A stretch of 38,521 bases of DNA from an uncultured Fusobacterium sp. (GTDB lineage: Bacteria; Fusobacteriota; Fusobacteriia; Fusobacteriales; Fusobacteriaceae). The DNA is taken from positions 1-38,521 of the forward strand of contig UQQO01000004.1 in assembly GCA_900543175.1 (NCBI GenBank), read 5' to 3'. A program made the translations under genes and the position numbers. The notes beneath the pieces were generated by a model. The model saw nothing but the letters and a program-made list of their open reading frames with translations, was not told where the DNA came from and did not search any database. Below, piece by piece: positions 24,415-32,240 of this stretch. Position 1 is the stretch's first letter, and each line of letters starts with the position of its first letter.

Positions 24415-25410
24415 TTGAAAGAGGTCTATACCAATTTAATGAAAGTTTATACTAGAAAGGGAGATGCTGGAGAAACTGGACTTTTTGGTGGAAGTAGAAT
24501 ATCAAAGAGTAGTTTAAAGGTAGATGCCTATGGAAGTATAGATGAGGCAGCAGCTTTTATAGGAGTAGCAAGAGCTTTTGTAGAAAATAAAGAGATAAAA
24601 GATATTCTATATATGATACAAGAGAAATTCCTAGTAGTTGCAGCTTACTTAGCAAGTGATGCTAATGGTATAAATAAGTTAAAAGAGAAGATAGAGATCT
24701 CAGACATAGAGATCTTAGAAAAATATATTGATAATTATTCAAAACAACTTCTTCCATTGTATAAATTTCTTATACCAGGAGAAGATATTCAGTCAGCTGT
24801 ACTTCATGTAGCTAGAACTGTTGTAAGAAGAAGTGAAAGAAGAATAATTGCTCTCAATGAACAGGAAAATTTACAACCAGAGATTTTAAAATATGTAAAT
24901 AGAGTTTCTGATATACTCTTTGTACTAGCAAGAGTTGTAGAAGATGAAGTAGCTGTAAAACATATTTCAAAAACTTTAATGGAAAAATTAACTGTTGAAG
25001 AGAAAAAGAAAAAATTAACTTTAGAAGAAGCTAAAAGAATAGTTTTAGCAGGAGAGAAAAAAGCTAAAGAGTTAAATTTAGATTTTGTACTCACTGTTGT
25101 AAATAATGAGGGAAATTTAATATTAGAGGAAAAAATGGACAATGCTCTTCTTGCAAGTGTGGAAATAGCTAAGAAAAAAGCTTATACTGCAGCAGCTTTG
25201 AAGATTGAAACATCAGTATTGGCAGAGTTAGTTCAGCCAGGAGGATCTCTATATGGATTACAATCTGATTCTAAATATATAGTATTTGGAGGAGGTTGCT
25301 TATTAAAAAGAGATGGAGAGATTGTTGGAGCTGTAGGAGTTAGTGGAGGAACAGTTGAAGAGGATATGACAGTGGCAAAAGCTTGTGTTGAAGCTTTTCA
25401 AGCTGAATAG
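24415..25410 (+). CDS. pduO: Corrinoid adenosyltransferase with C-terminal heme-binding-type domain (PduO)
   Basis: A 331-residue two-domain PduO. Residues about 9-185 are the ATP:cob(I)alamin adenosyltransferase (VYTRKGDAGETGLFGG, DAYGSIDEAAAFIG, RTVVRRSERRIIALNE). Residues about 198-331 are the PduO_C/GlcG-HbpS-like domain (LTLEEAKRIVLAGEKKAKEL, PGGSLYGLQ, GEIVGAVGVSGG), which binds heme in Salmonella. It supplies adenosylcobalamin for PduCDE. The TTG at 24415 has a good AGGTGG site; an in-frame ATG at 24439 gives the more usual MKVYTRKGD start but has poorer spacing. No corrin reductase (PduS) gene is visible in the window. Confidence 0.93.
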   Translation: MKEVYTNLMKVYTRKGDAGETGLFGGSRISKSSLKVDAYGSIDEAAAFIGVARAFVENKEIKDILYMIQEKFLVVAAYLASDANGINKLKEKIEISDIEILEKYIDNYSKQLLPLYKFLIPGEDIQSAVLHVARTVVRRSERRIIALNEQENLQPEILKYVNRVSDILFVLARVVEDEVAVKHISKTLMEKLTVEEKKKKLTLEEAKRIVLAGEKKAKELNLDFVLTVVNNEGNLILEEKMDNALLASVEIAKKKAYTAAALKIETSVLAELVQPGGSLYGLQSDSKYIVFGGGCLLKRDGEIVGAVGVSGGTVEEDMTVAKACVEAFQAE

Positions 25411-25424
25411 CAGGAGGAAAGAAA

Positions 25425-26834
25425 ATGAATTTAGATACTAATAACATGGAAGCTATAGTTGCTATGCTAATGAAAGAATTAAAAAAAGTTGAAAATAAAG
25501 AGGAAGCTTGCAGTTGTTGTGAAGCTAAAAATGGAGTTTTCCACTCTATGGATGAAGCTATAGCAGCAGCTAAAAAAGCTCAAGCAACTCTTTTTGCTTC
25601 AAGACTTGAATTAAGAGAAAGAATAGTTAACTCTATAAGAGAAACTTTAAAAGATTACACTTTAGAATTAGCTGAACTTGGTGTAAGTGAAACTGGAATG
25701 GGAAGAGTAGCTGATAAAAAATTAAAACATGAAGTTACAATAGCTAAAACTCCAGGAGTAGAAGATCTGAAAGCTTTTGCTTATAGTGGAGACGATGGAC
25801 TTACTGTTATGGAACTTTCTCCATATGGAGTAATAGGAGCTATAACACCATCTACAAACCCTAGTGAGACTATTATTTGTAACTCTATTGGAATGATAGC
25901 AGCAGGAAACTCTATTGTTTTTGCACCACATCCAGGAGCAAAAAGAACTTCAATAAGAACAGTTGAACTTATAAATGAAGCTGTAAGAAAAGCTGGAGGA
26001 CCAGAAAATCTTGTAGTTACAATAGATGAACCAAGTATTGAAAATACAAATAAAATGATGGAAAATCCTAATATAAAAATGTTAGTTGCAACTGGAGGAC
26101 CAGGGGTTGTAAAAAGTGTAATGTCTAGTGGTAAAAAAGCTATTGGTGCAGGAGCTGGAAACCCACCAGTATTAGTTGACGAAACAGCTGATATAGAAAA
26201 AGCTGCTAAGGATATTATTGCAGGATGTAGTTTTGACAATAACCTTCCATGTATAGCAGAAAAAGAAGTAGTAGCTGTAGACTCAATAGCTGACTATTTA
26301 ATATTTGAAATGCAAAAAAATGGAGCTTATCTATTAAAAGATGAGGCACTTATAGAAAAACTTGTAGGAATGGTATTAACAAAAGGATCACCTAATAGAT
26401 CTTATGTTGGAAGAGATGCAAAGGTTATCTTAAAAGATTTAGGAATCCAAGTTGGAGATGAAGTTAAAGTTATAATAGCTGAAACTACAAAAGATCATCC
26501 ATTTGCACAAAAAGAACTATTAATGCCAATATTACCTATAGTTAGAGTAAAAAATGCTCTAGAAGGAATAGAAGTTTCTAAAGAATTAGAACATGGATTA
26601 AGACATACAGCTATGATCCATTCTAAAAATATAGATATTCTTAGCAAATATGCAAGAGAAATGGAAACAACAATTCTTGTAAAAAATGGACCTTCATATG
26701 CAGGAATCGGAGTAGGTGGAGAGGGACATACTACATTTACAATAGCAGGACCTACTGGAGAAGGATTAACTTCTGCAAGAAGTTTTGCAAGAAACAGAAG
26801 ATGCGTTCTAGTTGGAGCTTTGTCTATAAAATAA
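25425..26834 (+). CDS. pduP: CoA-acylating propionaldehyde dehydrogenase
   Basis: A 469-residue aldehyde dehydrogenase oxidising propionaldehyde to propionyl-CoA with NAD. The catalytic cysteine is Cys276 in DNNLPCIAEKEVV, and the nucleotide region includes GAITPSTNPSETI and ATGGPGVVKS. The N-terminal helix NNMEAIVAMLMKELKKVE is the PduP encapsulation peptide. Between it and the catalytic domain there is a short Cys-rich stretch, EACSCCEAK (Cys29, 31, 32). AGGAGG precedes the ATG. It is the last gene of the main pdu block before a hairpin. Confidence 0.95.
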   Translation: MNLDTNNMEAIVAMLMKELKKVENKEEACSCCEAKNGVFHSMDEAIAAAKKAQATLFASRLELRERIVNSIRETLKDYTLELAELGVSETGMGRVADKKLKHEVTIAKTPGVEDLKAFAYSGDDGLTVMELSPYGVIGAITPSTNPSETIICNSIGMIAAGNSIVFAPHPGAKRTSIRTVELINEAVRKAGGPENLVVTIDEPSIENTNKMMENPNIKMLVATGGPGVVKSVMSSGKKAIGAGAGNPPVLVDETADIEKAAKDIIAGCSFDNNLPCIAEKEVVAVDSIADYLIFEMQKNGAYLLKDEALIEKLVGMVLTKGSPNRSYVGRDAKVILKDLGIQVGDEVKVIIAETTKDHPFAQKELLMPILPIVRVKNALEGIEVSKELEHGLRHTAMIHSKNIDILSKYAREMETTILVKNGPSYAGIGVGGEGHTTFTIAGPTGEGLTSARSFARNRRCVLVGALSIK

Positions 26835-26846
26835 AAGTATTTTAGT

Positions 26847-26874
26847 ATAGGTGACTTTTTTTAAAGTCACCTAT
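26847..26874 (+). terminator. Hairpin after pduP, possible leaky terminator
   Basis: Perfect 12-bp stem ATAGGTGACTTT / AAAGTCACCTAT with a TTTT loop, followed by ATTAAAAAAT and not by T residues. Same design as the hairpin after pduL. It may end or trim the main pdu transcript. Confidence 0.55.
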
Positions 26875-26950
26875 ATTAAAAAATACCAGTATATACAATT
26901 TTAAAAAAGTTTTGGAATTATATATGTTGATATTATAGAGGGAGGAGAAG

Positions 26951-27508
26951 ATGAAAAAATCACTTGTTTTATTAGAATTTAAAAATATAAGTACAGGATT
27001 TTTAGTTTTTGATGAGATAACTAAAAATTTTAATGTAGATATAGAAGTATCAAAACTTCTCTGCCCAGGTAGATATATGATAATATGTAGTGGAAATCAA
27101 GGGGAGATTGAAAGTTTAAGAAGACATATTCTTCATTTAAAGGAGCAAGAGGAGTATAAATATATTACTGAAAGAGTTGTAAGTGGAGTAGATGCAGATC
27201 TTGTAAAAAAATTAAATAAAACAATAAAATTCCCAGAGAGAGTAAGAAGTTTAGGAATGTTAGAGTTTTCTAATACTGTTCAAGCAATAGAAACTGCTGA
27301 CTTTATAGAAGATGAAAGTCCTGTTGAAGTTTTAACTATAAAAATAGGGATAGGAATGTGCAATAAGGGAGTAGTTTTATTTGAGGGGGATACTTCAGCA
27401 GTAAAAAATACAGTTGTAAAAGTACAAAACTTAAAGATAAAAGAGCTTATAGCTGCAACAAATATAAATTCACCAAATGAAGATTTTTTAAGCAATTTTC
27501 ATTTATAA
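26951..27508 (+). CDS. pduT: PduT-like tandem BMC shell protein with conserved cluster cysteine
   Basis: A 185-residue tandem-BMC protein, divergent from other shell proteins. In Salmonella PduT, Cys38 in the motif SKxxCPG supplies the pore-centre ligand of a [4Fe-4S] cluster. Here the same motif, SKLLCPG, puts a Cys at exactly residue 38. The second domain starts near residue 98 (VRSLGMLEFSNTVQAIETAD). Length (185 against 184) also fits. The cluster would let electrons cross the shell. Sequence identity to other BMC proteins is low in the first half, hence moderate confidence in the orthology. GGGAGGAG precedes the ATG. It pairs with eutJ, about 120 bases after pduP. Confidence 0.8.
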   Translation: MKKSLVLLEFKNISTGFLVFDEITKNFNVDIEVSKLLCPGRYMIICSGNQGEIESLRRHILHLKEQEEYKYITERVVSGVDADLVKKLNKTIKFPERVRSLGMLEFSNTVQAIETADFIEDESPVEVLTIKIGIGMCNKGVVLFEGDTSAVKNTVVKVQNLKIKELIAATNINSPNEDFLSNFHL

Positions 27509-27526
27509 TTAAAAGGGGCTGAAAAA

Positions 27527-28354
27527 ATGGACTTAGAAAAAGTAAATGAATATATAAAAAGATTTGATGAAACAATAGAAAATCCAGTTTTAGATTTTGA
27601 TAAAGAGGAGTACTATGTGGGAGTTGACTTAGGAACTGCCAATATAGTAATGAGTATAGTAGACAAAGAGGGAAATCCAATTGGTGGAGCAACTTATCAA
27701 TCATCAGTAGTTAAAGATGGAATTGTAGTTGATTTTAGAGGGGCTATTGATATTGTAAGAGGAATGAAAGAGAAGCTTGAAGAGGAGCTTGGAATAGAGA
27801 TAACAAAAGGTTTTACAGCTATCCCACCTGGAGTGGAGAGTGGAAGTGTAAAGGCGATAGTAAATGTTATAGAGTCAGCTGATATAGATGTTGTAAAAGT
27901 AGTTGACGAACCTTCAGCAGCAGCTCATGTTTTAAAAATAAAAGATGGAGCAGTTGTTGACGTTGGAGGGGGAACAACAGGAATAAGTATTTTAAAAGAT
28001 GGAAAGGTTATATTTACAGCTGATGAGCCAACAGGTGGAACTCATATGTCTTTAGTTATTGCAGGAAACTATGGGGTATCTTTTGATGAAGCTGAAAAGA
28101 TAAAGAAAGATAAAAGTAGAGAGAAAGAGGTTTTCCAAATAGTTAGACCAGTTGTAGAAAAAATGGCTGCAATAGTAAAAAGATTTTTAAAAGATTATGA
28201 TGTTGATGAAGTTTATGTAGTTGGAGGGGCTTGCACTTTTAGTGAGTTTGAAACAGTTTTCCAAAAAGAATTAAAGAAAAAAGTAATAAAAACTTATAAG
28301 CCACTACTTGTAACACCTTTAGGTATAGCATTGACAGGAATAATGGGAGAATAG
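27527..28354 (+). CDS. eutJ: EutJ-like actin/Hsp70-fold protein
   Basis: A 275-residue ATPase-fold protein of the EutJ family. The phosphate motifs are YVGVDLGTANIVMS (about 29-42) and VVDVGGGTTGIS (about 144-155), with VYVVGGACTFSEFE near the C-terminus. EutJ is a chaperone-like protein of ethanolamine loci whose exact job is unsettled. Its presence with Pdu-type genes, next to pduT, makes this a mixed pdu/eut-like locus. It follows pduT by 18 bases and ends at a strong terminator. Confidence 0.9.
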   Translation: MDLEKVNEYIKRFDETIENPVLDFDKEEYYVGVDLGTANIVMSIVDKEGNPIGGATYQSSVVKDGIVVDFRGAIDIVRGMKEKLEEELGIEITKGFTAIPPGVESGSVKAIVNVIESADIDVVKVVDEPSAAAHVLKIKDGAVVDVGGGTTGISILKDGKVIFTADEPTGGTHMSLVIAGNYGVSFDEAEKIKKDKSREKEVFQIVRPVVEKMAAIVKRFLKDYDVDEVYVVGGACTFSEFETVFQKELKKKVIKTYKPLLVTPLGIALTGIMGE

Positions 28355-28356
28355 AA

Positions 28357-28396
28357 AAAAGCTATTATAGAGCAATTTTGCTTTATAATAGCTTTT
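28357..28396. terminator. Bidirectional terminator after eutJ
   Basis: Arms AAAAGCTATTATA and TATAATAGCTTTT with an inner GAGC/GCTT pairing. It separates eutJ from the convergent sigma-54 activator. Confidence 0.88.
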
Positions 28397-28401
28397 ATTA
28401 T

Positions 28402-30216
28402 TTACAAATAAGTTTCACCAGAATAAGTTTTAATATTAAATCTCTTCATCTTTCTATATAGAGTTGTAAGCCCTATATTCATTTTTTTAGCTATTAATTT
28501 CTTTCCTTCAGTATCTTCCCCATATTTAATAAGAGCTTTTTCAATATACTCTTTTTCAATCTTTTCAAAATCTTCAAGTTCAGTATTATCAATATTTAAA
28601 TCTAAATTTTTAAAGTAAGATTTAGAACTAGGAACTTGATTTAAAATATTATCAGGTAGAAGATCAGCAGTTAAAATATCGTTATTTTCACACATATTAA
28701 TCATAAGCTCAATAACATTTTCAAGCTCTCTCACATTTCCAGGCCAATCATAATTTAGTAGAGCATTTTTTACATTCTCATCAAAAGAGTGGACATATTT
28801 AGCTGAAAGAACATTATATTTCTTCATCAAATTATTAACTATTGGGATAATATCCTCTTTTCTCTCTCTCAATGGTAAAAGTTTTATAGGGATTACATTT
28901 AATCTATAATATAAGTCTCTTCTAAATTTCTGCTCTGTTATTTTTTTCTCCAGATCAACGTTAGTTGCAGCAATTATTTTGATATCTAAATCTATACTTT
29001 TATTAGATCCAATCCTCTCTATTTTTTTCTCCTGTATAACTCTTAGAATTTTTGCTTGTAGGTATAGAGGCATATCTCCTATCTCATCAAGGAAGATAAC
29101 CCCACTATTAGCAAGTTCAAACTTTCCTATACGTCCATTTTGATTAGCTCCAGTGAAAGCTCCCTTTACATATCCAAAAAGTTCACTCTCTAATAGGGTA
29201 TCAGGAATAGCTGAACAGTTGATAACTACAAAAGGTTTATCTCTTCTATCCCCTTGAGAGTGAAGAGAACGGGCAACTAACTCTTTTCCAGTTCCACTCT
29301 CTCCAGTAATCAATACAGTTGAATTAGTAGTAGCAATCTTTTTAATATCCTCTTTTAAAGTTTTAGTAGCATTGGAACATCCTATTATACTATCAAGGGT
29401 AATGATATTGTTATTTCCAGTAAATTCTACTATATTTTTACTTATTTTTTTTACATCTTCAAAGATAAAAGCATTGCTTTTAACCTTGTTAAAAGATTTT
29501 AGAGGGATGATTTTTCCAGCAACATTATATTCATTGTTATTAATTTTAAGAGTGAAAATCTCCTCATTCATAAGAGAATCATTTTGGCTAATAAGCTTCA
29601 TAGATTCTCCTAAAATATTTGAATTTATCTTTAATTTTCTAGAAGCTATACTATTTATCCTTGTAATTTTGTTGTGGCAATCACTGATTATTACCCCTTT
29701 ACTCATATTATCAATAATAGTATTTAAAGTTAACTCTCTATCTTTTTGCATCAGATTTTCTTGGTATTCATAAAATTTAATTCCAATAAATTCAGCAATC
29801 TGTTTTGTTAAATTTAGGTAAGCATCAATATCCTTGAGAATCTTTTCCTTTTGCTCATCGTTAAAGCAAACAAGTCCAATAACTCCAACAATCTCTTCAT
29901 TGCAATATATAGGCGTTGCAATTTCAAGCTTTTCACAACATCTATTTTTATCTAAACACTCACTACATAGAGCATGGTAACGAGGATTCTCAATAATATT
30001 GGTTTTTCCAGTTAAAAGAGTATTTTTATACACACTTCCTAAGGCTGATACACCCTCTATATTCTTGTATAACCCTGTTCCAGTAACTCTTACCATATTT
30101 TTATCCACAACACCTACATCAACGTTTACAAGGCTAGATATAGCTCCAGCATATTTTTTAACATGATCTTTTATATCTAATAGAGAAATATCCATCTCTT
30201 CCTCCATTCTATTCAA
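28402..30216 (-). CDS. Sigma-54-dependent activator with GAF- and PAS-like sensor regions
   Basis: A 604-residue bacterial enhancer-binding protein. The N-terminal ~150 residues look GAF-like and contain a Cys group, CSECLDKNRCC (residues 84-94). A PAS-like segment follows (about 160-255). The AAA+ domain has Walker A GESGTGKE (305-312), the sigma-54 contact loop GAFTGA (352-357) and Walker B FLDEIG (375-380). A Fis-type helix-turn-helix lies at the C-terminus (KKLIAKKMNIGLTTLYRKMK). It is convergent to eutJ; control of part of the BMC locus is possible, but I found no convincing -24/-12 site nearby. Its gene overlaps the preceding small membrane protein gene by eight bases. Confidence 0.9.
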   Translation of the reverse strand: MNRMEEEMDISLLDIKDHVKKYAGAISSLVNVDVGVVDKNMVRVTGTGLYKNIEGVSALGSVYKNTLLTGKTNIIENPRYHALCSECLDKNRCCEKLEIATPIYCNEEIVGVIGLVCFNDEQKEKILKDIDAYLNLTKQIAEFIGIKFYEYQENLMQKDRELTLNTIIDNMSKGVIISDCHNKITRINSIASRKLKINSNILGESMKLISQNDSLMNEEIFTLKINNNEYNVAGKIIPLKSFNKVKSNAFIFEDVKKISKNIVEFTGNNNIITLDSIIGCSNATKTLKEDIKKIATTNSTVLITGESGTGKELVARSLHSQGDRRDKPFVVINCSAIPDTLLESELFGYVKGAFTGANQNGRIGKFELANSGVIFLDEIGDMPLYLQAKILRVIQEKKIERIGSNKSIDLDIKIIAATNVDLEKKITEQKFRRDLYYRLNVIPIKLLPLRERKEDIIPIVNNLMKKYNVLSAKYVHSFDENVKNALLNYDWPGNVRELENVIELMINMCENNDILTADLLPDNILNQVPSSKSYFKNLDLNIDNTELEDFEKIEKEYIEKALIKYGEDTEGKKLIAKKMNIGLTTLYRKMKRFNIKTYSGETYL

Positions 30217-30457
30217 AATAAAGTGTAAATATTAAAAATAAAGTTAAAGCAGTACAGATAATATCAAGTATAAGATAAAATATTTTTATATTTCTAAGAG
30301 GATTTTTGTCAAACCAGTGAATTAAAGAATCAGGGGCTATTATTAGTGATCTATCTTTTATATAAAGTTTTATTGTAGCTTTAGTAAGAATAAAATAAAA
30401 AGCTAGACTTAAAAATAAAGTAAATATAAGTAAAATAATTAACAAGTTAAAAGACAC
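30209..30457 (-). CDS. Small membrane protein of unknown function
   Basis: An 82-residue protein with two hydrophobic helices (about 3-25 and 58-80) joined by a polar stretch containing HWFDKNP. I do not recognise the family. It starts with GTG, six or so bases after AAGGAGGAG, and its end overlaps the start of the sigma-54 activator by eight bases, so the two are co-translated. It might influence the activator's sensing, but that is only an inference from the coupling. Confidence 0.6.
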   Translation of the reverse strand: MSFNLLIILLIFTLFLSLAFYFILTKATIKLYIKDRSLIIAPDSLIHWFDKNPLRNIKIFYLILDIICTALTLFLIFTLYFE

Positions 30458-30504
30458 AAAAAACTCCTCCTTGGATAAAAAAATATTGAATTTCTCTGTA
30501 TTAT

Positions 30505-30533
30505 ATTATAAAGTAAAGAACACAAAAAAGCAA
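30505..30533 (-). promoter_or_regulatory. Candidate promoter of the small membrane protein/activator operon
   Basis: Minus strand TTGCTT (30533-30528), 17-bp spacer, TATAAT (30510-30505); a second TATAAT overlaps five bases further on. The -35 is weak. Confidence 0.4.
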
Positions 30534-30616
30534 AAATAAAAAAATTTTAAAAATAAAAAAAGAAAAAGGAAATTCTTTTAGAACAATGTATTTAAGAAAT
30601 TAGAGAGGTGACTAAT

Positions 30617-30910
30617 ATGAAAGAGATAGAATTTTTAAAACTCTATAAAGAGAAGAGAGGACTAAAAAATTTAAATGATGCTAAAAAGAGAATGGATATT
30701 TTTTGGGACACTTTTTTTGAGGCTTTAGAGTTAGAAGGAGAGTTAAAGTTTAAAGATTGGGGAGTTTTTGAAGTGAAAAATGTAGCTGCTAGAAAGGTAG
30801 TATCTCCAAAAGGTGGACTTTCTTATACTGAACCTAAGAAAAAATTAAAATTTAAAACAGGGTTAAAATTTAGAGATGAAATAAACAGAAAGAGGGATAT
30901 AGATGAATAA
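30617..30910 (+). CDS. HU-like DNA-binding protein, first of pair 1
   Basis: A 97-residue protein of the bacterial HU/IHF fold. The segment LKFKDWGVFEVKNVAARKVV corresponds to the HU core strand and arm, and KLKFKTGLKFRDEI to the C-terminal helix. The usual RNPxTG arm tip is replaced by SPKGGL. I choose ATG 30617, six bases after GAGGTG, over a GTG at 30608. It overlaps the next gene by eight bases. It is a paralogue of the protein at 33968 (KEFLKYYMEKRGL against IEFLKLYKEKRGL). Probably a nucleoid or regulatory DNA-binding subunit that pairs with its neighbour. Confidence 0.78.
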   Translation: MKEIEFLKLYKEKRGLKNLNDAKKRMDIFWDTFFEALELEGELKFKDWGVFEVKNVAARKVVSPKGGLSYTEPKKKLKFKTGLKFRDEINRKRDIDE

Positions 30911-31190
30911 AAGAGGATTTGGAAAATTATATCAAAAAAATTTTGATGAAAAGATATCAGTAAATGAGGCTATAAAAGAGATTGAGTGTTTTTTAGAGAC
31001 AATATCAGAGGCTGTAATTAAAGATAATAAGGTAAAATTTATGAATAGAGGAACTTTTGAAATTCTAGATAAAAAACCTAGAAGAATAGCTGACCCAGTT
31101 ACTAAAGAGCCAAAAATAATATATCCAAGAAAAGATGTAAGATTTAAATTGTCTGAAAACGCCAAAAAAAGCTTATGGGAAACTCGTTAA
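30903..31190 (+). CDS. HU-like DNA-binding protein, second of pair 1
   Basis: A 95-residue HU/IHF-fold protein. VKFMNRGTFEILDKKPRRIADPVTKEP includes an arm close to HU's RNPxTGE with the intercalating Pro kept (DPVTKE), and VRFKLSENAKKSL matches the C-terminal helix region. Its start overlaps the upstream HU-like gene, suggesting a heterodimer like IHF alpha/beta. Its last codons and stop lie within the terminator hairpin. The paralogue of pair 2 starts at 34279. Confidence 0.78.
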   Translation: MNKRGFGKLYQKNFDEKISVNEAIKEIECFLETISEAVIKDNKVKFMNRGTFEILDKKPRRIADPVTKEPKIIYPRKDVRFKLSENAKKSLWETR

Positions 31191-31209
31191 TAGAGTTTCC
31201 CATCTTTTT
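31175..31209 (+). terminator. Terminator of HU-like pair 1
   Basis: Stem ATGGGAAACTC / GAGTTTCCCAT with the gene's TAA stop in the loop, then CTTTTTAATTTT. Confidence 0.85.
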
Positions 31210-32092
31210 AATTTTCTTCAGGATTTACATGAACCATGCAGTGTTTAACTTTAGGGAAATGCTCTTCAATAGAGTCATGAACATTGTGAGCAATATCATG
31301 AGCCTCTCTTAAAGAGATATCTCCATTTACTTGAATCTCAACATCTACATATATTTTATCTCCGAAAAGTCTTGTTTTTAGTTGATCTATTTTTATAACT
31401 CCTTTTTGGTTTAAAATTATATTTTTAATCTCCTTTATAACTTCTTCATCACAAGAAGCATCAGTCATTTTATTTATAGAGTCCATAAAAATTTCAAAGG
31501 CTGCTTTTAAGATAAATCCACAGATAATAACACTGGCAATAGGATCAAGTATAGGGTATCCCATTCTAGCTCCAAGAATACCAGCAAAACTTCCCACAGA
31601 TGATAGAGCATCTGAACGATGATGCCAAGCATCAGCCATTAAAGCTCCAGAATCAATTTTTTTTGCAGCAGCTCTTGTATACCAAAACATTCCCTCTTTA
31701 ACAAGGATAGATATAACAGCAGCAATTAGTGCAAGAAGCCCAGGGACAGTAAGGTGGCTATAATCTCCTCCCATGATAATAAGAATCCCTTTATAACCTA
31801 TACCAAGCCCTGTAATAAATAGTATAACAGCTAATATAATAGCAGCTACACACTCCATTCTTTCATGTCCGTAAGGGTGAGAATCATCGGACTCTCTATT
31901 GGCTATTTTTACACCTATAATAACAATAAAGGTACTTAAAACATCAGAAGCTGAGTGAATGGCATCTGATATCATAGCTCCAGAATGGGCAAAGATCCCA
32001 GCAAAAAGTTTAAAGAAAGAGAGAATTATATTCCATATAATAGAAACAGCAGAAACTCTCATAGCGATTTGTTCATTTGAAGAATTTTTCAT
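31208..32092 (-). CDS. Cation diffusion facilitator metal exporter
   Basis: A 294-residue inner-membrane CDF transporter, probably exporting a divalent metal by proton exchange. Six membrane helices are visible; metal-site motifs are SDAIHSASDVLSTF (helix II) and ADAWHHRSDALSSVG (helix V), each with the typical D/H pattern. The C-terminal cytoplasmic domain ends HCMVHVNPEEN. ATG 32092 is chosen for the AGAGGAGG site; the frame is open further up but that region is the riboswitch leader. The leader has the form of a NiCo riboswitch, so nickel or cobalt is the likely substrate, which suits an organism handling cobalt and cobalamin. Confidence 0.92.
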   Translation of the reverse strand: MKNSSNEQIAMRVSAVSIIWNIILSFFKLFAGIFAHSGAMISDAIHSASDVLSTFIVIIGVKIANRESDDSHPYGHERMECVAAIILAVILFITGLGIGYKGILIIMGGDYSHLTVPGLLALIAAVISILVKEGMFWYTRAAAKKIDSGALMADAWHHRSDALSSVGSFAGILGARMGYPILDPIASVIICGFILKAAFEIFMDSINKMTDASCDEEVIKEIKNIILNQKGVIKIDQLKTRLFGDKIYVDVEIQVNGDISLREAHDIAHNVHDSIEEHFPKVKHCMVHVNPEEN

Positions 32093-32114
32093 TTTTTCCT
32101 CCTCTAATATTTTA

Positions 32115-32155
32115 TAAAAAAAACATCTATGGAACTTTTTCTGTCCCACAGATGT
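32115..32155 (-). terminator. Riboswitch expression-platform terminator
   Basis: ACATCTGTGGGAC pairs fully (with G-U pairs) with GTTCCATAGATGT across an AGAAAAA loop, followed by about eight T residues. It uses P4 and junction bases of the aptamer, so the two folds exclude each other. Confidence 0.82.
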
Positions 32156-32225
32156 TTGAAATTCAAAATTCATCTGTTGCTGTATACAGCCCGGAATAGA
32201 TTTTAAATCTATCTCCTGTCAGATT
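32115..32225 (-). ncRNA. NiCo (czcD) riboswitch with terminator
   Basis: The leader of the CDF gene folds as a four-way junction. P1 is UCUG (32223-32220) with CAGA; joiner ACAGG; P2 AUAGAUU / AAUCUAU; joiner CCGG; P3 GCUGUAUACAGC; P4 ACAGAUG / CAUCUGU; then the joiner GGGACAG (32147-32141). The joiners and overall layout agree with my recollection of the NiCo riboswitch consensus, which is found before czcD-type exporters. The 3' side of P4 and GGGACAG can instead form a terminator with downstream bases, so metal binding would turn expression on. Confidence 0.78.
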
Positions 32226-32240
32226 GTACTGTAGATATTT

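Noticed and set aside
26913..26928. Sigma-54-like site before pduT (TTGG followed ten bases later by GT)
   Set aside because: GG is present but the -12 GC is GT, and the start would fall almost on the ribosome binding site, so it was not listed as a promoter.
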